Source of the DNA: JAWVEV01 sp033856535
GTDB taxonomy: Bacteria; Actinomycetota; Thermoleophilia; Miltoncostaeales; Miltoncostaeaceae
Direction of reading: 5' to 3'
DNA: 14,221 nucleotides
Assembly (NCBI GenBank): GCA_033856535.1
Contig: JAWVEV010000020.1
Span: 1-14,221, forward strand
This document shows positions 6,966 to 13,796 of this stretch, in pieces. Position 1 is the first letter of the stretch, and each line of letters opens with the position of its first letter. Made by a program: the position numbers and the translations under genes. The notes under the pieces were generated by a model, which was not told where the DNA came from, did no database searches, and worked only from the letters and a program-made list of their open reading frames with translations.

Positions 6966-7549
6966 AAACTGCGATTTGGGCCGGTGTCCTTGATAAGCGG
7001 GGTATGGAGGGTCACTGTCGTTCTGCGGGCACGAACGCGGTTGGGCGAGGAGCCCGGCGCTCGAATCGCCCGCAGCGTCGAAAATCGAGATGTGAGCCGG
7101 ATGCACCGCCGTCCGCAGGCTTCCCACTCTCCCGCCGTCACCCGCCGGCCGCCAGGCCCGGTCGTCGTGACGCACGCGCCGCCCGGCGCATGGTGGTTTG
7201 CCGGAGCAGGGCCTCGGGACGACATCCGCGCTGCATCCATGTTTCGCGCCGTGACGCGGCGCCAGGACGCTGGCCGTCCATCCGGCCAGACACCCGGACC
7301 CCGCACGGGTCCGGCGGGTGGGAGGTAGCGCCTCTGGATGCGGCGATGAAGGACGGCTCCTGCCACGCCCTTCCCGGGTGCGAGGGCCGTCCGCGAACTC
7401 CAAACACGTCAGGCGCCCGCGCGGGACACCGAGAGACGGCGTAGTCGCGCAGGGCACCGAGCCAGGTGTTGCCCGAGGGGCCGTCGGTGAGTCGAGCCGA
7501 CGGCCCCTCGTGGTTTCAGGATCGCGCGCATACGAGTCGGGGGCGGGAC
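6966..7549. other. Non-coding stretch rich in hairpins
   Basis: No open frame here looks like a protein. From 7261 on there is a run of inverted repeats: GCCAG-GACG-CTGGC (7261-7274) competing with CTGGCCG-TCCATC-CGGCCAG (7270-7289), then CCGGACCC-CGCAC-GGGTCCGG (7294-7314), a longer imperfect hairpin closed by GGACGGC/GCCGTCC (7351-7392), and a perfect 14 bp stem (7474-7510). It lies upstream of the membrane-protein gene and could be a structured leader or a small RNA. It matches no riboswitch I know. Confidence 0.4.
7474..7510. terminator. Strong hairpin, 14 bp perfect stem
   Basis: 7474-7487 (CGAGGGGCCGTCGG) pairs perfectly with 7497-7510 around a 9-base loop. It is followed by TGGTTTC. 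It lies 39 bp before the membrane-protein start and would separate that gene from transcription coming from upstream, or end a small RNA. Confidence 0.55.
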
Positions 7550-8206
7550 ATGGAAGCGAGAGTCGGCGGCACGCCCACGCGACCACTGCGGCCGGACAAC
7601 GCATCGGCGACATCGCCGCGGCCGGATCGCGGACGGCTCGTCGGCGCCATGATCCTGGGCCCGGCTGGACTGGCCTGGACCATGTGGGGTGCGTCGGGCG
7701 TCTCCGGAGCGGCCTCCGCTGCGCTCCTGATCGCCGGGATCGTGGTCGGACTGGTCATCCTGCTCTGGAGCGGGCGCCTGTGGCGGTCCGCTGCACGGGG
7801 GGGTGGCTCCCGGTCCAGTGCTCCTCGAGCGACGGGGCCGGGATCCATGGCCTCGTCGGCGAGCTTCCGGCTGGTCGTGGCCATCGAGGCCATCGCTCTC
7901 ATCGTTGGTGTTGCAGTCCTCGGTGCGACCGGGCACCGCGAGTACCTCAGCGCCTGGTTCGCCACCGTGGTCGGTCTGCACTTCGTCGCCTTCGGCCGGC
8001 TGTTCTGGGCCGGGTTCCACTGGTTGGCTGCCGCGCTGATCGTCGCCGGGATCGCAGGCACGATCGTCGGGATCGCGGGTGGCGGAGTCGGCGGCATCAA
8101 TGCGGTCTCCGGGCTCCTCACCGCGGCGAGCCTTTTCGCATGTTGCGGCTGGACCCTCGCCCGGATCCACCGATCCGCCGGCAAGCTGGCCGCGGTGATT
8201 GCCTGA
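7550..8206 (+). CDS. Membrane protein of unknown function, six predicted helices
   Basis: 218 residues from ATG; weak GGGCGGG just upstream. Residues 1-28 are polar, followed by about six hydrophobic segments: 30-50, 54-73 (ALLIAGIVVGLVILLW), 104-126 (LVVAIEAIALIVGVAVLG), 132-153 (AWFATVVGLHFVAFGRLFW), 156-177 (LAAALIVAGIAGTIVGIAG) and 182-204. A basic, serine-rich loop separates helices 2 and 3. The VVGLHF...LF pattern resembles small integral membrane proteins common in Actinobacteria, for which I know no function. It is the only intact gene in the island and thus its probable cargo. An in-frame start at 7466 is possible but would run through the 14 bp hairpin, so I prefer 7550. Confidence 0.75.
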   Translation: MEARVGGTPTRPLRPDNASATSPRPDRGRLVGAMILGPAGLAWTMWGASGVSGAASAALLIAGIVVGLVILLWSGRLWRSAARGGGSRSSAPRATGPGSMASSASFRLVVAIEAIALIVGVAVLGATGHREYLSAWFATVVGLHFVAFGRLFWAGFHWLAAALIVAGIAGTIVGIAGGGVGGINAVSGLLTAASLFACCGWTLARIHRSAGKLAAVIA

Positions 8207-8374
8207 CCGGGCGATTCGTCGACTTCGCCTGCCTGCCGGCAGCCGTGCCGGACCCGAGGGCGGCGGCTGCGTATCCGCCACCGTTCGTTCCCTCGACACG
8301 GCCGCGGAGGAGATGGTTCGCTGCCGGCCGGCGTCGTGAGCGCGATCGAGCTGCCCCGGACCGTCCGGGCTCGT

Positions 8375-8391
8375 CCAGCGGTCTCCGCTGG
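8375..8391. repeat. Hairpin at the right island junction
   Basis: CCAGCGG-TCT-CCGCTGG is a perfect 7 bp stem spanning the edge of the right 45 bp repeat. Relative to the tRNA, GCGGTCT is kept but CAAACA, which includes the anticodon, is missing. Confidence 0.7.
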
Positions 8392-8429
8392 GCGAGAGCC
8401 CTTGGGGGTTCGAGTCCCCCCGTCCCTAT
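8385..8429 (+). repeat. 45 bp direct repeat, right att-like site
   Basis: Identical to the tRNA-Leu 3' part at 5871-5915. It includes the variable arm, the T arm, the 3' acceptor strand and the discriminator, but has no 5' half, so it cannot make a tRNA. The bases past it should be the original flank of the tRNA gene. Confidence 0.9.
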
Positions 8430-8453
8430 CGCGCGCCGAAGGACTGGCGCGCG
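8430..8453 (+). terminator. Hairpin after the right tRNA fragment
   Basis: CGCGCGCC-GAAGGACT-GGCGCGCG, a perfect 8 bp stem starting one base after the 45 bp repeat. I infer it is the original terminator of the tRNA-Leu transcript, displaced by the island. Confidence 0.5.
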
Positions 8454-8509
8454 CGGGCATAGATCGGCTACCGTTGGGCATCGGCGGTGGTGCTGCTGCC
8501 GAGACCCCA

Positions 8510-8537
8510 GGGGAGTCCGCCGGGGGGCGGGCTCCCC
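8510..8537. terminator. Hairpin upstream of the gene at 8565
   Basis: A 12 bp stem (8510-8521 with 8526-8537) with one G:T pair and the loop GGGG. It ends 14 bp before the proposed -10 box, so it may block read-through into the next gene. Confidence 0.45.
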
Positions 8538-8546
8538 GATGGGGCC

Positions 8547-8562
8547 GGGGCTACGATGCCCC
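8547..8562 (+). promoter_or_regulatory. -10 box inside an inverted repeat, leaderless type
   Basis: TACGAT (8552-8557) is flanked exactly by GGGGC and GCCCC and ends 7 bp before the ATG at 8565. The spacing suggests a leaderless mRNA. The flanking inverted repeat could bind a regulator. No good -35 box. Confidence 0.5.
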
Positions 8563-8564
8563 GC

Positions 8565-9077
8565 ATGGCGCAGGAGGAGCTCGAGGGCTCACCCCCGGCC
8601 CGGCTGGGGGACATCGTCAACGAGGTGGTGGTCTGCCTCGAGGTGCCCGCCGACGCGCTCGGCCCCGCCGGGCTCGGGCCGCTGGACGGCATGGCGGCGC
8701 TGCCGGTCGCCCGCGCCGACGAGGGGCCGGCGGTGATCGCCCACTTCGCCCGGAACGTCTGGGACGCCGAGGCCGATCCGGACGGGTCGGTCCACGCCGC
8801 CGAGCTCGTCGTCCGCCTGGGGTGGCTGGCCGAGCGCGAGATGCCGTTCGACGTCTACGTGCTCTGCATCGGCGAGGTCCCGGGCGCGCCGATCGCCTAC
8901 CACCGGCTGGCGTACGCGCCGGGCCTGGAGGGGATCTGGCACGCGGTCTCCCACGCCGGCCGCTCCTGGGTCGCGGGCGCGGCCGGCCCGGCGGTCCCCG
9001 CCGAGGTCGCCGGCGCCTTCGGCCGCGCCTACGGCGGCCCGCCCGCCTGGCGCTCCCCGGTCTCCTACCTCGGATGA
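8565..9077 (+). CDS. Hypothetical protein coupled to quinone oxidoreductase
   Basis: 170 residues; I do not recognise the family. It begins MAQEELEGSPPARLGDIVNEVVVCLEVP, has no signal peptide or membrane helix, and contains mixed strand-like stretches (GPAVIAHFARNVWDAE, SVHAAELVVRLGWLAERE, FDVYVLCIGEVPGAPIAYHRLAYAPGLEGIW), suggesting a single small cytosolic alpha/beta domain. The start ATG is chosen because a -10 box lies 7 bp before it and because bias weakens upstream; an in-frame GTG at 8487 would run through a hairpin. Its stop overlaps the next start as ATGA, so the two proteins are probably made together. Confidence 0.8.
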   Translation: MAQEELEGSPPARLGDIVNEVVVCLEVPADALGPAGLGPLDGMAALPVARADEGPAVIAHFARNVWDAEADPDGSVHAAELVVRLGWLAEREMPFDVYVLCIGEVPGAPIAYHRLAYAPGLEGIWHAVSHAGRSWVAGAAGPAVPAEVAGAFGRAYGGPPAWRSPVSYLG

Positions 9078-10072
9078 GGGCGATCGTCGCCAGGGTCCCC
9101 GGCGGGCCCGAGGTGCTGGAGCTGCGCGAGGTGCCCGACCCCGTCCCGGGCCCCGGGGAGCTGCTGCTGCGCGTCGCGGCGACGGCGGTCAACCGGGCCG
9201 ACCTCCTCCAGCGCGAGGGCCGCTATCCCCCACCCCCCGGCGCCAGCGAGCTGATCGGGCTCGAGGCCAGCGGAACCGTCGCGGCGGTCGGCGCCGACGC
9301 GGACGGCTGGGCCGTGGGCGATCGGGCGATGGCGCTCCTCTCGGGCGGTGGCTACGCCGAGCTGGTCGCCGTGCCCGCCGGTCAGGCCATGCGCGTGCCC
9401 GACGCCCTGAGCCTGGTCGACGCCGCGGCGATCCCCGAGGTCTTCCTGACCGCCTGGCAGACGATCGCGCGGCTGGGCCGCCTGCGGGAAGGCGAGACGC
9501 TGCTCGTCCACGCCGCGGCGAGCGGGGTCGGCACCGCGGCGGTCCAGATCGCGCGGGAGCTGGGGGCGACCGCGATCGGCACCGTCCGGAACGCGGCCAA
9601 GGCCGACCTGGTGCGCGAGCTCGGCGCCGCCGAGGTGGTGGTCGCGAAGGGCGGAGAGTTCGCCGACGCGGTGCGTGCGGCGACGGGCGGCCACGGCGCC
9701 GACGTCGTCCTCGACCTGGTGGGCGCCGCCTATTGGGCCGAGAACGTCGCCTGCCTGGCGCGCGGCGGTCGCATCTCGGTGGTCGGGCTGGTCGGCGGCG
9801 CGAGGGCCGAGGTCGACTTCGGCTCCCTGATCCGCCTCCAGCCGACGATCTTCGCCAGCACCCTGCGCGGCCGCACCCCGCCCGAGAAGGCCGACCTGGT
9901 CGCCGACTTCGCGGCGTGGGGCCTCCCCCGCCTCGCCGACGGCCGCCTGCGCCCGGTGATCGACCGCGTCCTTCCGCTCGCCGAGGCCGCCGAGGCGCAC
10001 CGCGCCCTCGAGGCGAACACGACCGTCGGCAAGGTCGTGCTGGCGGTCGGCGCGACGTCGTCGCAGGGCTGA
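9074..10072 (+). CDS. NAD(P)H quinone oxidoreductase, PIG3-like, zinc-free MDR family
   Basis: 332 residues. Reduces quinones or conjugated carbonyls with NAD(P)H in the cytosol. The catalytic GroES-like half opens MRAIVARVPGGPEVLELREVP and has NRADLLQREGRYPPPPG (40-56), the hallmark of the PIG3 branch, and GGGYAELVAVP (91-101). The cofactor-binding Rossmann half has HAAASGVGTAAVQIARELGA (146-165), DVVLDLVG (210-217) and the closing VGKVVL (318-323). No cysteine-rich zinc loop is present, as expected for this branch. The ATG overlaps the previous stop by 4 bp. The true substrate is not predictable. Confidence 0.92.
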   Translation: MRAIVARVPGGPEVLELREVPDPVPGPGELLLRVAATAVNRADLLQREGRYPPPPGASELIGLEASGTVAAVGADADGWAVGDRAMALLSGGGYAELVAVPAGQAMRVPDALSLVDAAAIPEVFLTAWQTIARLGRLREGETLLVHAAASGVGTAAVQIARELGATAIGTVRNAAKADLVRELGAAEVVVAKGGEFADAVRAATGGHGADVVLDLVGAAYWAENVACLARGGRISVVGLVGGARAEVDFGSLIRLQPTIFASTLRGRTPPEKADLVADFAAWGLPRLADGRLRPVIDRVLPLAEAAEAHRALEANTTVGKVVLAVGATSSQG

Positions 10073-10101
10073 ACGGCGGGAAGGGCGCCGAGCCCATGCG
10101 C

Positions 10102-10107
10102 TACCGT
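10102..10107 (+). promoter_or_regulatory. Possible -10 box for the small membrane protein gene
   Basis: TACCGT lies 38 bp before the ATG at 10146, giving a short leader that contains AAGGA (10132-10136), 9 bases before the ATG. No clear -35 box. Confidence 0.35.
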
Positions 10108-10145
10108 TCGCCCCCGTCCGTTCCCTCGCGCAAGGACAGCGACCC

Positions 10146-10304
10146 ATGAAGAAGTTGCTGGTGCTCGCCGGCCTCGGCGGCCTGGTCTACTGGCTGGCGA
10201 AGGATCGGCTGGGCGGCGAGCCCGACGAGTTCGTCTTCAGCGAGGCGCCTCCACCGGAGGAGCCCGGCGCCGCCGCCGAGGAGCCTCCGCCCGCGACGGC
10301 TTAG
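10146..10304 (+). CDS. 52-residue single-pass membrane protein, DLW-39-like
   Basis: Starts MKKLLVLAGLGGLVYWLAKD, a two-lysine N-terminus with one hydrophobic helix (about 4-18), followed by an acidic and proline-rich tail (GGEPDEFVFSEAPPPEEP, then alanines and prolines). AAGGA lies 9 bases before the ATG. The layout resembles the small actinobacterial DLW-39 family (MKKLL..., helix, then a DLW-like acidic motif; here DEFVFSEA), but the exact DLW is absent, so the assignment is tentative. Function unknown. The next gene starts 16 bp downstream. Confidence 0.7.
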   Translation: MKKLLVLAGLGGLVYWLAKDRLGGEPDEFVFSEAPPPEEPGAAAEEPPPATA

Positions 10305-10320
10305 CCCGGCCGCCGCTCCG

Positions 10321-10800
10321 GTGGGCCTCCACCTGGCCGAGGAGCAGCGGGCGGCGATCGACGGCCTCGAGGCGGAGCTCCGCGTCGCCGCGGAGGCGCT
10401 CGGGGCCGGGCTGCGCGGCCAGCTGGTCACCCTCCGACCCGGCCTCGTCACCACCGACGGCGGCGGGCCGGCCGAGGGCACCCTGGTTGCGCTCGACCTG
10501 GAGCGTGAGGGTGCGCCCGACGCCCTCTCGCTGGCGGCCTGCCTGGCGGCGCACGACGCCTACCTGGCCGCGCGCGGCCAGGCCGACGGCCTGAGCCTGG
10601 GCGCGTTGGCGCTGGGGCGGCTGCTCGTCTGGGCGCAGCGGGCCGCCCTCCTCGGGCCGGCGCCGAAGGTCGCCTGGCTGGGACCGCCGAGCCGGCGGCC
10701 GGAGCCGCAGCCGGGGCAGTTCGCGCTCGAGGCCCGCTGCGTGGCGCGCGTCGGCGACCGGGACCGCGAGGCGCGCGCCGTGGCCCTCGTGTCGCGCTAG
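10321..10800 (+). CDS. Hypothetical protein, 159 residues
   Basis: Starts at GTG, the first possible start in this frame, 16 bp after the small membrane-protein gene; no clear ribosome site. Helical and alanine/leucine-rich: EEQRAAIDGLEAELRVAAEALGAGL at the start, SLAACLAAHDAYLAARGQAD in the middle, ALALGRLLVWAQRAALLG later, and a basic/acidic C-terminus. No signal peptide or clear membrane helix and no family that I recognise. Codon bias is strong throughout, which supports a real gene. Its TAG stop lies in CTAG, which also serves as the stop of the convergent monooxygenase gene (4 bp overlap). Confidence 0.7.
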   Translation: MGLHLAEEQRAAIDGLEAELRVAAEALGAGLRGQLVTLRPGLVTTDGGGPAEGTLVALDLEREGAPDALSLAACLAAHDAYLAARGQADGLSLGALALGRLLVWAQRAALLGPAPKVAWLGPPSRRPEPQPGQFALEARCVARVGDRDREARAVALVSR

Positions 10801-11972
10801 GCGGCGCCGGCGCGGCGCTCGTACGCCTGCTGGGCGGTCTCGACCGCCGCGGTCCGCTCCTGCCCCACCCGCTGGCTGCGCCCGCGGGCAACGGTGTTCG
10901 ACGCCTCGATGCCGGCCAGCGAGCCCTGGAAGCGCGGCATCACGTACCGCGCCAGGAGCTCGTAGCTGCGGTGGATCTGCTCCCGCGTGGCCCACTCGTT
11001 GCCCCAGACGAGCAGGCCGCCGAAGCCGCCCGAGCGCTCCCTGAGCCGCTCGACGGCGGCGATGCAGTCGTCGGGGGTGCCGACGATCCAGCCGCCCTTG
11101 TCGAGCATCTGCTCGGCGACCAGCTCGCGCGGGCCGGGGACCGCGCGCGGCCGGCCGGTGGTCTCCTCGGCGTAGTCGATGACGTAGCGGGCGGCGCCGT
11201 CGCGGATCGCGGCGAGCGCCTCCTCCCGGCTGTCGGCCAAGTGGACGACCACGGCCAGGCGCCAGTCCTCGCGGCGGACGGCCGCGCCCGTGCGCTCGGC
11301 CTCCTCCTCGGCGATCCGCCACTGGGCGGCGAGGTCGATCGGGCCGCGCGGGCCCTTGGCGACGCTCAGCGAGAGCACGCCGGTGCCGTACGTGCCGGCC
11401 AGGACCATGCCCGCCGGCGACTCCATGCTCGTGACCGCGATCGGCGGGTACGGGTGCTGGAAGGGGCGGACCTGGAGGACGGCGTCGTGCAGCTCGAACC
11501 ACTCGGAGACGTGCGAGAAGGGGGCCGTCTCGGTGAAGAGGCGGACGATGACGTCGAGCGCCTCGGCCATGCGGGCGCGCAGGTCGTTCACCGGCAGGCC
11601 GAGCATGAGCGCGTCGGTGAGGTGCCCGCCGGGGCCGACGCCGAAGTTGATCCGCCCGCGCGTGAGGTGGTCGAGCAGGACGATGCGGTCCGCCACCATG
11701 AGCGGGTGGTGGTACGGGAGGCTGATCGCGCCGGTGCCGAGGCGGATGTGCTTGGTCCGCTCGGCCGCGACCGCCAGGAAGAGCTCCGGCGAGGCGATCG
11801 TCTCCCAGCCGGTCGAGTGGTGCTCCCCGACCCAGACCTCGTCGTAGCCGAGCTGGTCGAGCCGGACGATCAGCTCGAGATCGCGCTCGAGCGCCAGCGT
11901 CGGGTTCTCGCCGGGCTCGTGGAAGGGGGCGAGGAAGGCGCCGAAGCGCAGTCGGTCGGGCGGTGGGCTCAA
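10797..11972 (-). CDS. Luciferase-like flavin-dependent monooxygenase
   Basis: 391 residues from TTG. Two-component flavin monooxygenases of this class use reduced FMN or F420 to oxidise organic substrates; the substrate is unknown. The TIM-barrel features are visible: RFGAFLAPFHEPGENP near the start, GYDEVWVGEHHSTGWE (42-57), RLGTGAISLPYHHPLMVADR (77-96), RGRINFGVGPG (105-115), and VGTPDDCIAAVERL (297-310), a common helix near the end of the fold. The last 45 residues are a polar, arginine-rich tail. Start choice: homologues usually begin just before RFGAFLAPF, so I took TTG at 11972; a GTG at 12029 would add 19 unlikely residues. Divergent from the NYN gene and convergent with the previous gene. 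Confidence 0.9.
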   Translation of the reverse strand: MSPPPDRLRFGAFLAPFHEPGENPTLALERDLELIVRLDQLGYDEVWVGEHHSTGWETIASPELFLAVAAERTKHIRLGTGAISLPYHHPLMVADRIVLLDHLTRGRINFGVGPGGHLTDALMLGLPVNDLRARMAEALDVIVRLFTETAPFSHVSEWFELHDAVLQVRPFQHPYPPIAVTSMESPAGMVLAGTYGTGVLSLSVAKGPRGPIDLAAQWRIAEEEAERTGAAVRREDWRLAVVVHLADSREEALAAIRDGAARYVIDYAEETTGRPRAVPGPRELVAEQMLDKGGWIVGTPDDCIAAVERLRERSGGFGGLLVWGNEWATREQIHRSYELLARYVMPRFQGSLAGIEASNTVARGRSQRVGQERTAAVETAQQAYERRAGAA

Positions 11973-12079
11973 GGACGGTCGGGATCCGCGGCCCGCGGGC
12001 ACGGGCGCGCGCGGCCGGAACTCTCGCACACGCGAGGCCGGCGGCGCACGACACGCGAGCCGGGGTCGGCGGGGGGCCG

Positions 12080-12700
12080 ATGCGCGAGCTGATCGTCGTG
12101 GACGGGTTCAACGTCCTGCACGCCGGCGTCCTTCGGGGCCGCGACCGCGCCGGCTGGCGGCGGCCCGAGGCCCGGGCGAGGCTGGTCGAGGCGCTGGCTG
12201 CGCTTGCCGGCGGCCCCGCCGAGATCCGGATCGTGTTCGACGCCCGGGACGGGGGCCGCGAGCGCGACATTCGCCGCTCGGCCGAAACGACGAGTGACGC
12301 GGACGACGACACGGACATCGGCTCGCCGGGCCGCGACGCTCACCGAGCGAAGCGGCGCGGCTCGGCGGCGGGCCGCAGGCCCGCGGGGTTGAACGACAAT
12401 CGCCGTTCGGCCCGAGCGACAAGTGTCGCCGCGGGCCTCGAGGGCGGGCCGGGCGACGATGGCCACTCGGCTCGAGCGTCAAGTGACGCAAACGGCCCGG
12501 AGGCCGGCGGGATGGCCGTCGTGCTCGCTCCGCACGCCGACGACCGGATCGTGGAGGAGGTTCTCCGGGAGGCCCCGCGCCGCCCCGTGACGGCGGTCAC
12601 CTCCGATCGCGACCTGGCGCGGCGGGTGCGCGCGGCCGGCGGCGACGTCGTCGGCGCCGGCGCGTTCCTCGCCCGCCTCACCGCCGACGCTCCGGGCTGA
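12080..12700 (+). CDS. YacP-like NYN-domain nuclease, interrupted by in-frame repeats
   Basis: 206 residues. NYN (YacP-type) proteins are PIN-like RNases. The fold's acidic residues are visible: D8 and N11 in VVDGFNVLH, D54 in IVFDAR, D153-D154 in HADDRIVEE, and D176 and D178 in VTSDRDLARR, with AGAFLARL near the end. Between about 60 and 142 the normal domain is broken by roughly 83 residues of arginine/alanine/serine-rich sequence encoded by three palindromic repeats and one 61 bp block (about 12257-12508). Without these the protein would be about 123 residues with VFDAR close to VVLAPHADD. The frame is fully preserved. Whether the enzyme works is unknown; the insert falls in a loop between strands. 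The ATG is chosen because conserved sequence begins there; an upstream GTG at 11963 would overlap the divergent gene. Confidence 0.85.
   Translation: MRELIVVDGFNVLHAGVLRGRDRAGWRRPEARARLVEALAALAGGPAEIRIVFDARDGGRERDIRRSAETTSDADDDTDIGSPGRDAHRAKRRGSAAGRRPAGLNDNRRSARATSVAAGLEGGPGDDGHSARASSDANGPEAGGMAVVLAPHADDRIVEEVLREAPRRPVTAVTSDRDLARRVRAAGGDVVGAGAFLARLTADAPG
12264..12300 (+). repeat. Palindromic repeat, copy 6, inside the NYN gene
   Basis: 37 bp. Ends GCGACATTCG and CGAGTGACGC pair imperfectly (8 of 10, plus one G:T). In frame it encodes RDIRRSAETTSDA (residues 62-74). Confidence 0.85.
12325..12385 (+). repeat. 61 bp block inside the NYN gene
   Basis: Reverse complement of 240-300 at 58 of 61 positions. 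It contains the perfect hairpin GCGGGCC-GCA-GGCCCGC (12368-12384). It sits between copies 6 and 7 and is read in frame as part of the protein insert. Confidence 0.85.
12393..12429 (+). repeat. Palindromic repeat, copy 7, inside the NYN gene
   Basis: 37 bp, starting 129 bp (a multiple of 3) after copy 6. Inner arms CGTTCGG and CCGAGCG pair, with one G:T. In frame it encodes NDNRRSARATSVA (residues 105-117). Confidence 0.85.
12453..12489 (+). repeat. Palindromic repeat, copy 8, inside the NYN gene
   Basis: 37 bp, starting 60 bp (a multiple of 3) after copy 7. It includes CTCGG-CT-CGAG. In frame it encodes GDDGHSARASSDA (residues 125-137). Confidence 0.85.
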
Positions 12701-12711
12701 GCCCCGTGAGC

Positions 12712-12725
12712 GCCGGCGCGCCGGC
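12712..12725. terminator. Palindrome between convergent NYN and rpoD genes
   Basis: GCCGGCGCGCCGGC is a perfect 14 bp palindrome that ends right at the rpoD stop codon. It could terminate both genes, though there is no T-run. Confidence 0.4.

Positions 12726-13792
<1,067 letters not shown>

Positions 13793-13796
<4 letters not shown>

Larger units (their letters stand above)
5871..8429. mobile_element. Small tRNA-integrated island, degraded
   Basis: A perfect 45 bp direct repeat (5871-5915 and 8385-8429) covers the tRNA-Leu from the 3' side of the anticodon stem to one base past the discriminator. This is the standard trace of integration by a tyrosine recombinase into a tRNA gene: the tRNA is restored at one end and the displaced 3' end remains at the other. 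The 2.5 kb in between hold a frameshifted ABC-2 permease fragment, a hairpin-rich non-coding stretch and one membrane-protein gene. There is no integrase, so it is either a deletion remnant or an element moved by an enzyme encoded elsewhere. A tandem tRNA duplication with loss of the 5' half of the second copy is the alternative. Confidence 0.65.

Noticed and set aside
7160..7185. Repeat copy within the island (GTCGTCGTGACGCACG)
   Set aside because: Similarity to copy 5 is limited to about a dozen bases with no 5' arm; expected by chance at this base composition.
8336..9073. N-terminal extension of the quinone oxidoreductase
   Set aside because: The extension crosses the tRNA fragment, two hairpins and the coupled upstream gene in the wrong frame. 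The family begins at the ATG at 9074.
11973..12029. Longer N-terminus of the monooxygenase from GTG at 12029
   Set aside because: The added 19 residues are low-complexity and precede the usual family start; no ribosome site supports that GTG. It cannot be fully excluded.
11963..12079. Longer N-terminus of the NYN protein from GTG at 11963
   Set aside because: It would overlap the divergent gene's start and adds arginine-rich sequence before the conserved MRELIVVDGFNVLH opening.
10237..12318. 693-residue minus-strand open frame
   Set aside because: It covers the monooxygenase gene in another frame and consists of arginine/alanine/proline-rich sequence, typical of a shadow frame.
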